DNA from: a virus | IMG/VR virus record: IMGVR_UViG_3300003894_000032 | Span: 1 to 21,515 of that record | Direction: 5' to 3' (one strand) | DNA: 21,515 nucleotides | Part shown: one piece after another, positions 1 to 5,045 of the stretch | Numbering within the stretch: the stretch's first letter is position 1 | How the letters are laid out: each line of letters starts with the position of its first letter | Notes under the pieces: generated by a model | Told to the model about the DNA's origin: nothing | The model's database searches: none | What the model saw: the letters and a program-made list of their open reading frames with translations, nothing else | Position numbers and translations under genes: made by a program

Positions 1-266
1 TAAACCCATGCGAACAAAGTTTTATTTAAATTGCTAACTTTGCCTTTGTGGACAATGAACGCAGAAACTTTTCTAGACATCCCCGATCGGGATACACTAT
101 TGATCTGTGTATACAATTCTTTGTTATTTTTGCCTAAAATGGCTTGATACACACAAGGCAACAATTCCATAGCCTGTTCAACTGGATATTTCCTAAAATC
201 TGGCTCTTTGATTTTCTGCTTTGCAATTTCTTCCAATTTTGCTTTGATGATCTTTTTAGATTTCAT
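1..266 (-). CDS. Small phage protein with SRSGMSR motif (partial)
   Basis: The minus-strand frame opens with ATG at 266-264 and runs off the left edge after 88 codons. An AAAGGGGG ribosome binding site lies just upstream of the start. The product begins MKSKKIIKAKLEEIAKQ and carries the segment SVSRSGMSRKVSAFIV near residues 60-75. A serine/arginine motif of this type (SVSRSGMSR followed by a beta-strand-like stretch) recurs in small hypothetical proteins of many phages; its function is unknown to me. The start overlaps the stop of the 52-codon gene upstream (ATGA), so the two are probably translated in a coupled way from the promoter at 466-494. The C-terminus lies outside the window. Confidence 0.75.
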   Translation of the reverse strand, partial: MKSKKIIKAKLEEIAKQKIKEPDFRKYPVEQAMELLPCVYQAILGKNNKELYTQINSVSRSGMSRKVSAFIVHKGKVSNLNKTLFAWV

Positions 267-421
267 TTTTTGCCCCCTTTCAAATTTTGCTTTGTGAGTT
301 TGTGAGAAAATTTCCCTTTTCCGTTCAAAAGCGGAAAATCCATAAAAACGGTTAAACCGTACTTTTCATAATTCAAATTAGCTTGCTTCAATTTGTTCAA
401 GTCTCTTTGCAATTTTGTCAT
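263..421 (-). CDS. 52-residue unknown protein, coupled to the downstream gene
   Basis: The minus-strand frame starts with ATG at 421-419 and ends with TGA at 265-263. It is preceded by a TGGAG ribosome binding site. The product, beginning MTKLQRDLNKLKQANLNYEKYG and ending KQNLKGGKK, is basic and has a lysine/leucine/asparagine-rich N-terminal third that could form a helix. I recognise no family. Its stop overlaps the next start in an ATGA arrangement, and its last codons (Lys-Gly-Gly-Lys-Lys) also encode the ribosome binding site of that gene. It is the first gene behind the promoter at 466-494. The coupling and the promoter are the main reasons to believe in such a short gene. Confidence 0.6.
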   Translation of the reverse strand: MTKLQRDLNKLKQANLNYEKYGLTVFMDFPLLNGKGKFSHKLTKQNLKGGKK

Positions 422-449
422 TTTTTAGGTCTCCAATAGAATTTAAAAA

Positions 450-494
450 TCAACTAACTATAAATAATATAAATCATTAGTTGACAATAGTCAA
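450..494. promoter_or_regulatory. Inverted repeats around the promoter, candidate operator
   Basis: A perfect 8-bp inverted repeat, TCAACTAA (450-457) and TTAGTTGA (477-484), brackets the -10 box. A second, imperfect dyad TTGACAATAGTCAA (481-494) covers the -35 box. Such symmetry placed exactly on the promoter elements is typical of a repressor operator. No repressor gene is in the window, so the protein is unknown. Confidence 0.5.
466..494 (-). promoter_or_regulatory. Sigma70-type promoter for the leftward gene pair
   Basis: On the minus strand, TTGACT (494-489) and TATATT (471-466) are separated by exactly 17 bp, a near-consensus promoter. A start site near 459 would give a leader of about 38 nt before the ATG at 421. 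This drives the genes leaving the window on the left. Confidence 0.75.
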
Positions 495-496
495 GG

Positions 497-526
497 TTTT
501 TTTGTTCTTTTTTGTTCTTTTTTAAG
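497..526. repeat. T-rich direct repeat
   Basis: The 10-base unit TTTTTTGTTC occurs twice in tandem and is followed by another six T. The tract lies between the leftward promoter and the 42-bp array. It contains almost no purine on the plus strand. It could be an easily melted element or simply a spacer. Confidence 0.55.
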
Positions 527-569
527 TTTTCCTGATTTCCCAGTCGTGTTGCTCCACTAGGTCGGGGTA

Positions 570-853
570 TAGATTTACATTAACATTCACTGTATAGACC
601 AAGCACCAGGTTAGATTTACATTAGATGCCATTGTTCCAGGTCCACGATCAATAGATTTACATCCATTGTGCATCTAATGCGACGGTCCTGGACTAGATT
701 TACATTAACTGTGGTTGTGGATCTATGGACGGGGGCAGGGGTTACATGGAAAGTGAGTGTAAATCTATGGACGGGGACTAGATTTACATGGAAAGTTGAT
801 GTAGGTCTATGGTCCAGGAATTTTGCACACTTACAGTAAATGTAAATCTGTGG
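570..853. repeat. Tandem array of degenerate units with a ~42-bp period and internal dyads
   Basis: The motif AGATTTACAT (or its TTACAT core) recurs with the core starting at 575, 617, 658, 700, 742 and 784, giving steps of 42, 41, 42, 42 and 42 bp. Its inverted partner, of the type TGTAAATCTATGG, recurs with its TCT at 722, 764, 806 and 847, giving steps of 42, 42 and 41 bp. Where both arms survive, the distance from core to core is 22 bp. The unit at 775-815 folds as a stem of GGAC plus TAGATTTACAT against ATGTAGGTCTA plus GTCC. Two 13-mers, TCTATGGACGGGG and TTACATGGAAAGT, are repeated exactly 42 bp apart. No gene covers the array. It lies between two leftward transcription units, upstream of the promoter at 466-494. 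The period equals four turns of B-DNA, which suggests a set of same-face protein binding sites, but the function is not shown. Confidence 0.85.
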
Positions 854-897
854 CCATTAAGAACTCACCGAGAATTTTTGCAAATTTTCCAAAAAAG

Positions 898-949
898 CAA
901 TCCGACTTTTTCGCTGAAAAAATTTTCAGAAACTTTCAATCCGACTTTT
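898..949. repeat. 13-bp direct repeat flanking a small palindrome at the 3' end of the DUF551 gene
   Basis: CAATCCGACTTTT occurs at 898-910 and again at 937-949. The second copy holds the last codons and stop of the leftward DUF551 gene; the first lies 39 bp beyond it. Between them CTGAAAA (914-920) pairs with TTTTCAG (923-929). The palindrome might help stop the leftward transcript, but it has a two-base loop and is AT-rich. Confidence 0.5.
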
Positions 950-1391
950 CAAACCATTTAACAACATCCCACAAGCATCCACCAGATTGTTCAACATCTC
1001 GAACATTATCCAAGATATATTTCCCACACTCTTGGGAAATCCTTTTAGCGGTTCTGAACGATTTATTGGGAAAAATATCATTGCCCTCTGAGTCAGCAAC
1101 AAAGAACCGTTCGTCATCAATTTTGCTGATAAAGCCGATAGCAAATGGATCGTAAACAGAGCCATCCGGCCATGCGGTAGCAAGGACATAATCGCCAACG
1201 AATATTTTTGGTATCTTTGGTATGGGCATCCAATGAGTGATAAAACCACCTTTTGGGTCGAATGATCCTGCGTGGCAGTTCAGTCTTCCATTATCAAGTT
1301 GTCCTACAACAACGTAGTGCGCCCTTGGGGAACACAGCAGGATATCAGTAAGATCATTGGGAAGTTGTTCGTCAATACTGGTCCAATTCAT
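936..1391 (-). CDS. DUF551-family phage accessory protein
   Basis: The product has 151 residues. The first 65 or so match the DUF551 pattern: MNWTSIDEQLP at the start, a central strand region, and the signature ITHWMPIPKIP at about 51-61. The second part, VGDYVLATAWPDGSVYDPFAIGFISKIDDERFFVAD, followed by a helix near ISQECGKYIL, resembles a small beta-rich domain seen after DUF551 or alone in phage proteins. The biochemical role of both parts is unknown. An AAAGGAA ribosome binding site precedes the ATG at 1391. It is the last gene of the leftward operon that begins with the phosphoesterase. Confidence 0.8.
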   Translation of the reverse strand: MNWTSIDEQLPNDLTDILLCSPRAHYVVVGQLDNGRLNCHAGSFDPKGGFITHWMPIPKIPKIFVGDYVLATAWPDGSVYDPFAIGFISKIDDERFFVADSEGNDIFPNKSFRTAKRISQECGKYILDNVRDVEQSGGCLWDVVKWFEKSD

Positions 1392-1410
1392 TATTTATTC
1401 CTTTCTATAA

Positions 1411-1599
1411 TCATAATTGTTCCTCAATTAGGTCAGCAAGTTCCTTAAAAGTCATACCGTCGTCGTTTAGTTCAGCAATATTTTCCATTTCTTCTCGATA
1501 CAAGACCTCTGGATTTTCGTTTAATTCAGCCCATTTCTGAACACATTCAGGTAAGATGTACGTTTCTCCGGCTAAATCAAAGGAGTTGGGTTCTCCTCG
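1411..1599 (-). pseudogene. Orphan frame without a start, possibly the displaced C-terminus of the gene before it
   Basis: Between the two neighbouring leftward genes a frame stays open for 62 codons, from just after a TAA at 1602-1600 to a TGA at 1413-1411. It encodes a protein-like stretch, NSFDLAGETYILPECVQKW near its start and MTFKELADLIEEQL at its end. The only ATG that would keep more than a dozen residues is at 1488, giving 25 residues. A TTG at 1503 has a poorly spaced AGAGG. The frame is -1 relative to the unknown gene at 1572-1898 and overlaps its last eight codons. One lost base (or a real frameshift) would fuse the two into a protein of about 160 residues. Alternatively it is a short independent gene with an unusual start. 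Confidence 0.4.
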
Positions 1600-1898
1600 T
1601 TACAGGTAAAATATTTATCATGTGCGTAGCGTTCTTGAGCTAGGTAACGATAAATAGGAAGAGAATTACGACACCGTGTATAATCAAATAGTTCGCATTT
1701 TTCCAAGAACGCTTTTAATTCATCCTCTTCGTCATGTATTATAAGCCATGAGTCAAACGGACTGCATGATGATGGCCCTGGACGCTGCAGGTAGTCTGCC
1801 CTTTCCATTTCAATGCGTCTACGGTTGTTACGGACCGTAATACGAGTAAATTGAGGCTGATTGAAGGTGATGCCAGTCAAGTCAAGATCGTGCATCAT
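1572..1898 (-). CDS. Unknown 108-residue protein
   Basis: The gene begins with two adjacent ATG codons (1898 and 1895). The second overlaps the stop of the phosphoesterase gene, and GGAGG lies upstream inside that gene, so translation is coupled. The product contains an N-terminal strand-rich part (MMHDLDLTGITFNQPQFTR), a basic stretch NNRRRIEMER, and an acidic helix HDEEDELKAFLEKCELF. I recognise no family. It ends NEENPTPLI, and the orphan frame at 1411-1599 continues with plausible protein sequence in the -1 frame, so this copy may be truncated by a frameshift. Its place directly behind a phosphoesterase gives no specific clue to function. Confidence 0.6.
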   Translation of the reverse strand: MMHDLDLTGITFNQPQFTRITVRNNRRRIEMERADYLQRPGPSSCSPFDSWLIIHDEEDELKAFLEKCELFDYTRCRNSLPIYRYLAQERYAHDKYFTCNEENPTPLI

Positions 1899-2407
1899 AA
1901 AAGTTCCTCCAATGTTTTGGGTTCATAATCTCTAACGTCCACCCCGACGTTGAACATTCTACCCTTTCGAGTCCATTGTTTGTGAACGTGGCCATGTAGG
2001 AGAGGCATTCCACCGTCCTGTAGAGCGAGTTCGAACTTTCGTCCGTCATGTTCCTGTCCAGCGTATGGGTAATGACTCATAGCGATACCGAAGCCATATA
2101 GCAAACCAGAGTGTTTAACTCTGCGAAATCCCATTTCAACCCATTTATTGGGTTTGTGGTTGAATACGTCGTGATTCCCGAGGATGAGAATCTTCTCGCC
2201 GTTCAATTGGGAAATGATGTCTCTCGTTTTATTGACACCAGCCAAGCAGAAGTCGCCCAGAACAACAACAGTGTCGTTGTCAGTAACGCGATTATTCCAC
2301 CGTCGTATGAGCTCACTGTTCATGTGATCAACGTCTTTAAAAGGTCTGTCATTCAACGGGATGGCCCGTTTGTGATGGAAGTGTGTGTCAGCAGTGAAAA
2401 ATAGCAT
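1895..2407 (-). CDS. Calcineurin-like metallophosphoesterase
   Basis: The 170-residue product carries the full set of metal-binding motifs of the calcineurin-like phosphoesterase superfamily: DTHFHH at 7-12, GDF at 51-53, GNHD at 77-80, SHYP at 111-114 and HGHVH at 138-142. These residues normally hold two divalent metal ions and hydrolyse phosphomono- or diesters. The length is that of a minimal single-domain enzyme with no signal peptide, so it should act in the cytoplasm. Phages often carry such enzymes among accessory genes; the substrate (nucleotide, RNA end or protein phosphate) cannot be told from sequence. AGGA precedes the ATG at 2407. It is the first gene of a leftward operon starting from the promoter at 2438-2465. 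Confidence 0.93.
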   Translation of the reverse strand: MLFFTADTHFHHKRAIPLNDRPFKDVDHMNSELIRRWNNRVTDNDTVVVLGDFCLAGVNKTRDIISQLNGEKILILGNHDVFNHKPNKWVEMGFRRVKHSGLLYGFGIAMSHYPYAGQEHDGRKFELALQDGGMPLLHGHVHKQWTRKGRMFNVGVDVRDYEPKTLEELL

Positions 2408-2437
2408 AAGAATATCCTGAAAATAACAATTACCACT

Positions 2438-2465
2438 ATGATACAGCCTGAAACAAAAAAGTCAA
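2438..2465 (-). promoter_or_regulatory. Promoter of the phosphoesterase operon
   Basis: On the minus strand TTGACT (2465-2460) and TATCAT (2443-2438) lie 16 bp apart. They are located 31-58 bp upstream of the phosphoesterase start codon. Confidence 0.65.
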
Positions 2466-2485
2466 CGTAAATTTTGAATAAGGTA

Positions 2486-2513
2486 TTGACATTTATTTGG
2501 AATAGTGTACCTT
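2486..2513 (+). promoter_or_regulatory. Possible rightward promoter before the hydrolase gene
   Basis: A perfect TTGACA -35 box (2486-2491) is followed after 16 bp by a weak -10 candidate, TACCTT (2508-2513). The region is divergent to the phosphoesterase promoter. The -35 boxes form an inverted pair, GTCAA at 2461 and TTGAC at 2486. The weak -10 makes this uncertain; a phage-specific factor could be needed. Confidence 0.4.
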
Positions 2514-2542
2514 TAAAGTGTCATATAATATAGGAGGGTTAT

Positions 2543-3175
2543 ATGCCAATTATTTACATTAACGGTATAAATACATCTGAGATAGAGGCGAACGGTCAAG
2601 CAAGGTTGTTGGGTGATTTAACAGGTCGGAAGTGTGAGTTGTGTTACAACAAGACAGCTACGGCTGTGGTGGACTTGATGGAGAGTTTGTATAACCGTTG
2701 GGCTTATTGGTTGGTGCCCTTGCCAGTTACGCGGAAGTTAAGGAAGCGTATTCGTTCGCATTTGTCATTGGAGGCTACTGTCCATGTGGTGGCTCATTCG
2801 CAGGGGACGGTTATAGCGATGAATGCGGTACGAGGATTGACATTGGGAGAGCGTAAGCGAGTGACGATGACGCTGTTTGCTCCGGTTGCGACGCAGGAGC
2901 CCGATTTCGTTGATGTGGAGTATTTCCGTAATGAGTTTGACTATGTTGTGCAGGCGTTGCCCGGAACGTGGATCTTGAGGTTACTGCGTAGGATGCAGGG
3001 CAAGCGTAAGGAGAGGGCTGGTAAGACGCACGTTCGTCGAGGAGCGAAGGGTCATGCGCTTACAATGTCGTATTTGAAGCATTTGAAAGATTTCGAGACG
3101 TATGAAAGTAGTGGTATATGGCGTATTATAAACGAGAGCCGGTTTGATGAATGGTATTCGAGGTTAGTGAAATGA
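2543..3175 (+). CDS. Alpha/beta-hydrolase (lipase/esterase-like)
   Basis: The 210-residue product starts with a hydrophobic strand and Gly-Ile-Asn loop (IIYINGINTS). It carries the nucleophile elbow VHVVAHSQGTVIAMNAV with Ser86 in the G/A-x-S-x-G position. Asp133 (in RNEFDYV) and His171 (in KGHALTMSYLKHL) are placed as expected for the acid and base of the triad. This is the lipase/esterase-like arrangement of the alpha/beta-hydrolase fold. There is no signal peptide, so it starts in the cytoplasm. GGAGGG precedes the ATG. It heads a tight cassette with a lipoprotein and small membrane proteins just before the terminase, where lysis genes are often found. A role in envelope breakdown or in modifying host lipid is possible but unproven. 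The arginine/lysine-rich segment at 144-166 is notable. Confidence 0.8.
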   Translation: MPIIYINGINTSEIEANGQARLLGDLTGRKCELCYNKTATAVVDLMESLYNRWAYWLVPLPVTRKLRKRIRSHLSLEATVHVVAHSQGTVIAMNAVRGLTLGERKRVTMTLFAPVATQEPDFVDVEYFRNEFDYVVQALPGTWILRLLRRMQGKRKERAGKTHVRRGAKGHALTMSYLKHLKDFETYESSGIWRIINESRFDEWYSRLVK

Positions 3176-3528
3176 TGAGCAAACAATTAATTGCATTGTT
3201 AATGTTTGTGTTGGCAGGCTGTACATCAGGCCTGAACAATGCGGGTAAAACGTACGTGCATATAACCAAGCAGAGTGAAGCCAGTTGGGAAATTGAGTTG
3301 GACAGTGGTAAGGAGTACGATGCGGTGGATATCCAAATAGAAAAGACGAAAGAAGGATTGAAAGCCCATTATACTGCGTTCGGTGTTGAGGGAGAGCAGG
3401 TGTTGAAGCAGGTGGTGGAGAATAATACGCGCATTGCTGAGAAGTTTTCGGATATAGTCAAGAAGATTGCGCCGTATATGGCTCCGAATCCGTTATTGCT
3501 GTTGCCTGACAGTGGGACGATTGAATAA
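3172..3528 (+). CDS. Predicted lipoprotein
   Basis: Translation most likely begins at the ATG at 3172, which overlaps the hydrolase stop (ATGATGA) and has GAGG 8 bp upstream; an ATG at 3175 is the alternative. The product starts MMSKQLIALLMFVLAGCTSG, a type II signal peptide with lipobox LAGC, so the cysteine should be lipidated after cleavage. The mature part, about 100 residues, holds beta-strand-like repeats and then a helical stretch (EGEQVLKQVVENNTRIAEKFSDIVKKIAPYM), and ends in a leucine/proline-rich tail. No family is recognised. An outer-membrane lipoprotein next to short membrane proteins recalls an o-spanin, but the order and sizes do not match a classical Rz/Rz1 pair. Confidence 0.75.
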   Translation: MMSKQLIALLMFVLAGCTSGLNNAGKTYVHITKQSEASWEIELDSGKEYDAVDIQIEKTKEGLKAHYTAFGVEGEQVLKQVVENNTRIAEKFSDIVKKIAPYMAPNPLLLLPDSGTIE

Positions 3529-3596
3529 TGGTGCGGATTTATTTGATGAGTGCATCGCTGTTGGCGTTGTGCGTGTTAATCTGGAGTTTGGATTGA
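3528..3596 (+). CDS. 22-residue single-helix membrane peptide
   Basis: An ATG whose A is the last base of the lipoprotein stop codon (TAATG, 3526-3530) opens a frame encoding MVRIYLMSASLLALCVLIWSLD. It ends one base before the next start codon at 3598. The sequence is one hydrophobic helix with a positive N-end and an acidic C-end. The stop-start overlap and exact fit between neighbours support translation. Its size and character suit a small membrane effector or pinholin-like peptide, but no family can be named. Confidence 0.5.
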   Translation: MVRIYLMSASLLALCVLIWSLD

Positions 3597-3597
3597 G

Positions 3598-3783
3598 ATG
3601 AAGAATTTGACGACGTTGGAGAAGATTCTATTATCCGTGTTGGGAGTGATGTTGACGGCATGGTTAGGTTGGTTAACGACGACGGTGGTGAGCCTTGCGG
3701 ACAAAGCTCGTGAGGACACAGCCCAATGGGAAAAGATGCGCCGTTTGGAAGAGCGGATTAATAAATTTCATGACAGACATTGA
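3598..3783 (+). CDS. Small single-TM protein with a charged C-terminal helix
   Basis: The 61-residue product has a short N-terminus (MKNLTTLEK), one hydrophobic helix at about 10-33 (ILLSVLGVMLTAWLGWLTTTVVSL), and a charged helix (ADKAREDTAQWEKMRRLEERINKF) that may form a coiled coil. This layout, a membrane anchor followed by a short coiled coil, is seen in small phage holin- or i-spanin-like proteins, but it is shorter than a usual i-spanin. The gene starts one base after the stop of the 22-residue peptide, and its 3' end overlaps the next gene by 14 bp. Membership of a lysis cassette is inferred from context only. Confidence 0.7.
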   Translation: MKNLTTLEKILLSVLGVMLTAWLGWLTTTVVSLADKAREDTAQWEKMRRLEERINKFHDRH

Positions 3784-3997
3784 CGCTATGATGGGACATA
3801 GGATGAAGTTGAAGAATGGTGACGAAGTGGATGCCATATGTGCAAGGCGAGTGGTGAAGAATACGAACCCTTCGGCGATCAAGAAGATTTTAAATAAACG
3901 CTTGCGTAAGGAAGCAAAACAAACAATCTGCCACGACCACAATGAGTGGTTCCTATCAGCGAGTGCCGATCAGAACATGGTCGGCACCCTCCCCTAA
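3770..3997 (+). CDS. Unknown 75-residue basic protein
   Basis: The frame is open from further upstream, but the ATG at 3770 (MTDIDAMMGHRMKLKNG) fits best with the previous gene, overlapping it by 14 bp. No clear ribosome binding site is visible, so reinitiation is likely; ATGs at 3788 and 3791 are alternatives. The product is rich in lysine and arginine in the middle (IKKILNKRLRKEAKQ) and ends HNEWFLSASADQNMVGTLP. I recognise no family. It lies directly before the small terminase gene, and the end of its coding sequence contains two hairpins (3936-3950, 3963-3987). Confidence 0.55.
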   Translation: MTDIDAMMGHRMKLKNGDEVDAICARRVVKNTNPSAIKKILNKRLRKEAKQTICHDHNEWFLSASADQNMVGTLP

Positions 3998-4006
3998 AGG
4001 TGTAAT

Positions 4007-4678
4007 ATGACAAGCGCATTGACAGCCGAAGCGACGAACGCGTTCATAACTGGCTCAGAACCCTGTGATAGGCAGGTGTTTGAGAAGCCGGACAAGATGC
4101 AAAGGAAGTTTGCATTCGAACTTGCACGGGATCGTCGCCCGTTCTTCGCAGCAATACGTGTTGGGTACAGTTATGAGAAAGCCCTTGAAGCCAGGGAGTG
4201 GGTCTGTACGAGCCGTGAAGCGAGCAAGTACCCGTTAGTATATGATTTGTTTTTAAGTTGCTCAGATGAACGCTACGAGCGGGAGAGGATAGATATTCCC
4301 GCAGTAGTGGAGGAACTTGCCCACGTTGCATTGTCCGATATGAGTGATTTTATTGAGTGGGATACCGAGACGCATACCGAGACGGTAGTGGACCCAGATA
4401 CGTATGAGACGGAGCAGGTCACAGTTAAGAAGCAACAAGTGCGCCTGAAAGATATGTCTGAGATGACACCTGGAGCGGGAAGGGCGATAAAAGAATTGCG
4501 GGTGTCTGCGGAGGGAGAAATTTCGATAAAATTGCATGATAAGATGGCCGCGCTCCAGACGTTATTGAGGAAACTTTCACCAGATGTCAATACCCATATA
4601 AATATTAATGCCGATGCTACTGGGCCGAACAGCACCAAGCTCCTTCAGTCACTGGAGCGGTTTATGGAGACCCAGTAG
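4007..4678 (+). CDS. terS: Terminase small subunit
   Basis: The 223-residue product has an N-terminal helical part containing a DNA-recognition-like segment (KMQRKFAFELARDRRPFFAAIRVGYSYEKALEAREW, about 31-66). A middle section HVALSDMSDFIEW and a C-terminal section MTPGAGRAIKELRVSAEGEISIKLHDKMAALQTLLR match the pattern of small terminase subunits of the XtmA/Terminase_2 type. Small subunits form rings that recognise the packaging site and pass DNA to the large subunit. AAAGG precedes the ATG. The large subunit gene follows after an inserted minus-strand gene, which is unusual because the two are normally adjacent or overlapping. Confidence 0.85.
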   Translation: MTSALTAEATNAFITGSEPCDRQVFEKPDKMQRKFAFELARDRRPFFAAIRVGYSYEKALEAREWVCTSREASKYPLVYDLFLSCSDERYERERIDIPAVVEELAHVALSDMSDFIEWDTETHTETVVDPDTYETEQVTVKKQQVRLKDMSEMTPGAGRAIKELRVSAEGEISIKLHDKMAALQTLLRKLSPDVNTHININADATGPNSTKLLQSLERFMETQ

Positions 4679-4685
4679 TACTGTT

Positions 4686-4982
4686 TCAATTGTACTTGGC
4701 ACTGTTGGTTCTACTTCTTGTAGCAATGGTGATTTCGTAAATGTCCTGACTCAATTGGTTTAATTTTTCCACGAAAACATTGACATTTTGAAACGGTGGT
4801 TTTGAAAATTCAAGAATTAAAGACACAATTTCATCGTGGAATTTATCAGAGATGGCAACGGATAGGAATTGTTTAAAGGAGTTTAGATCAAGTTCTTCAG
4901 AAGTATTGTTAATGTGAATTTCAGCAGTTTTTTGTAGTATACTTTTGACGCACAGGTCGTAAGTGTCTTCTATAGGTTTCAT
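4686..4982 (-). CDS. Antisense insert between terminase genes, unknown 98-residue protein
   Basis: This minus-strand gene fills the gap between the two terminase genes. It begins with ATG at 4982, preceded by AAAGG, and ends 7 bp from the small terminase stop. It has its own promoter at 5017-5045. The product is mostly helical and acidic in its first half (MKPIEDTYDLCVKSILQK), with phenylalanine- and leucine-rich segments (FHDEIVSLILEFSKPPFQNVNVFVEKLNQLSQDIYEI) and a short basic end. I recognise no family. A self-contained gene of opposite strand with its own promoter inside a structural operon fits the definition of a moron, a gene often expressed in a lysogen, although prophage status is not shown here. 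Confidence 0.7.
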   Translation of the reverse strand: MKPIEDTYDLCVKSILQKTAEIHINNTSEELDLNSFKQFLSVAISDKFHDEIVSLILEFSKPPFQNVNVFVEKLNQLSQDIYEITIATRSRTNSAKYN

Positions 4983-5016
4983 AATTTGCCTTTTTTGTTA
5001 GTTGTTATTTAAAACT

Positions 5017-5045
5017 ATCATAACCGTTAGTTAAATAAAAGTAAA
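5017..5045 (-). promoter_or_regulatory. Promoter of the antisense insert
   Basis: On the minus strand TTTACT (5045-5040) and TATGAT (5022-5017) are 17 bp apart, 35 bp or more upstream of the ATG at 4982. The -35 box includes the first base of the large terminase start codon, so the promoter and terminase translation start share sequence. Confidence 0.6.

Noticed and set aside
570-853. CRISPR array
   Set aside because: The repeated units are degenerate along their whole length and have no constant repeat alternating with unrelated spacers; no cas genes are present.
823-1155. 110-residue plus-strand reading frame
   Set aside because: It begins in the repeat array without a ribosome binding site and lies opposite the well-supported DUF551 gene.
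2524-2529. Perfect TATAAT as a rightward promoter -10 box
   Set aside because: No -35 box is found 16-18 bp upstream, and a start site here would leave only a few bases before the ribosome binding site.
3151-3171. Upstream ATG for the lipoprotein gene
   Set aside because: It would place seven residues including two glutamates before the signal peptide; the ATG at 3172 has a spaced GAGG and the stop-start overlap.
4677-4696. Terminator between terS and the convergent gene
   Set aside because: AGTAC and GTACT form only a 5-bp stem with no T tract on either strand.
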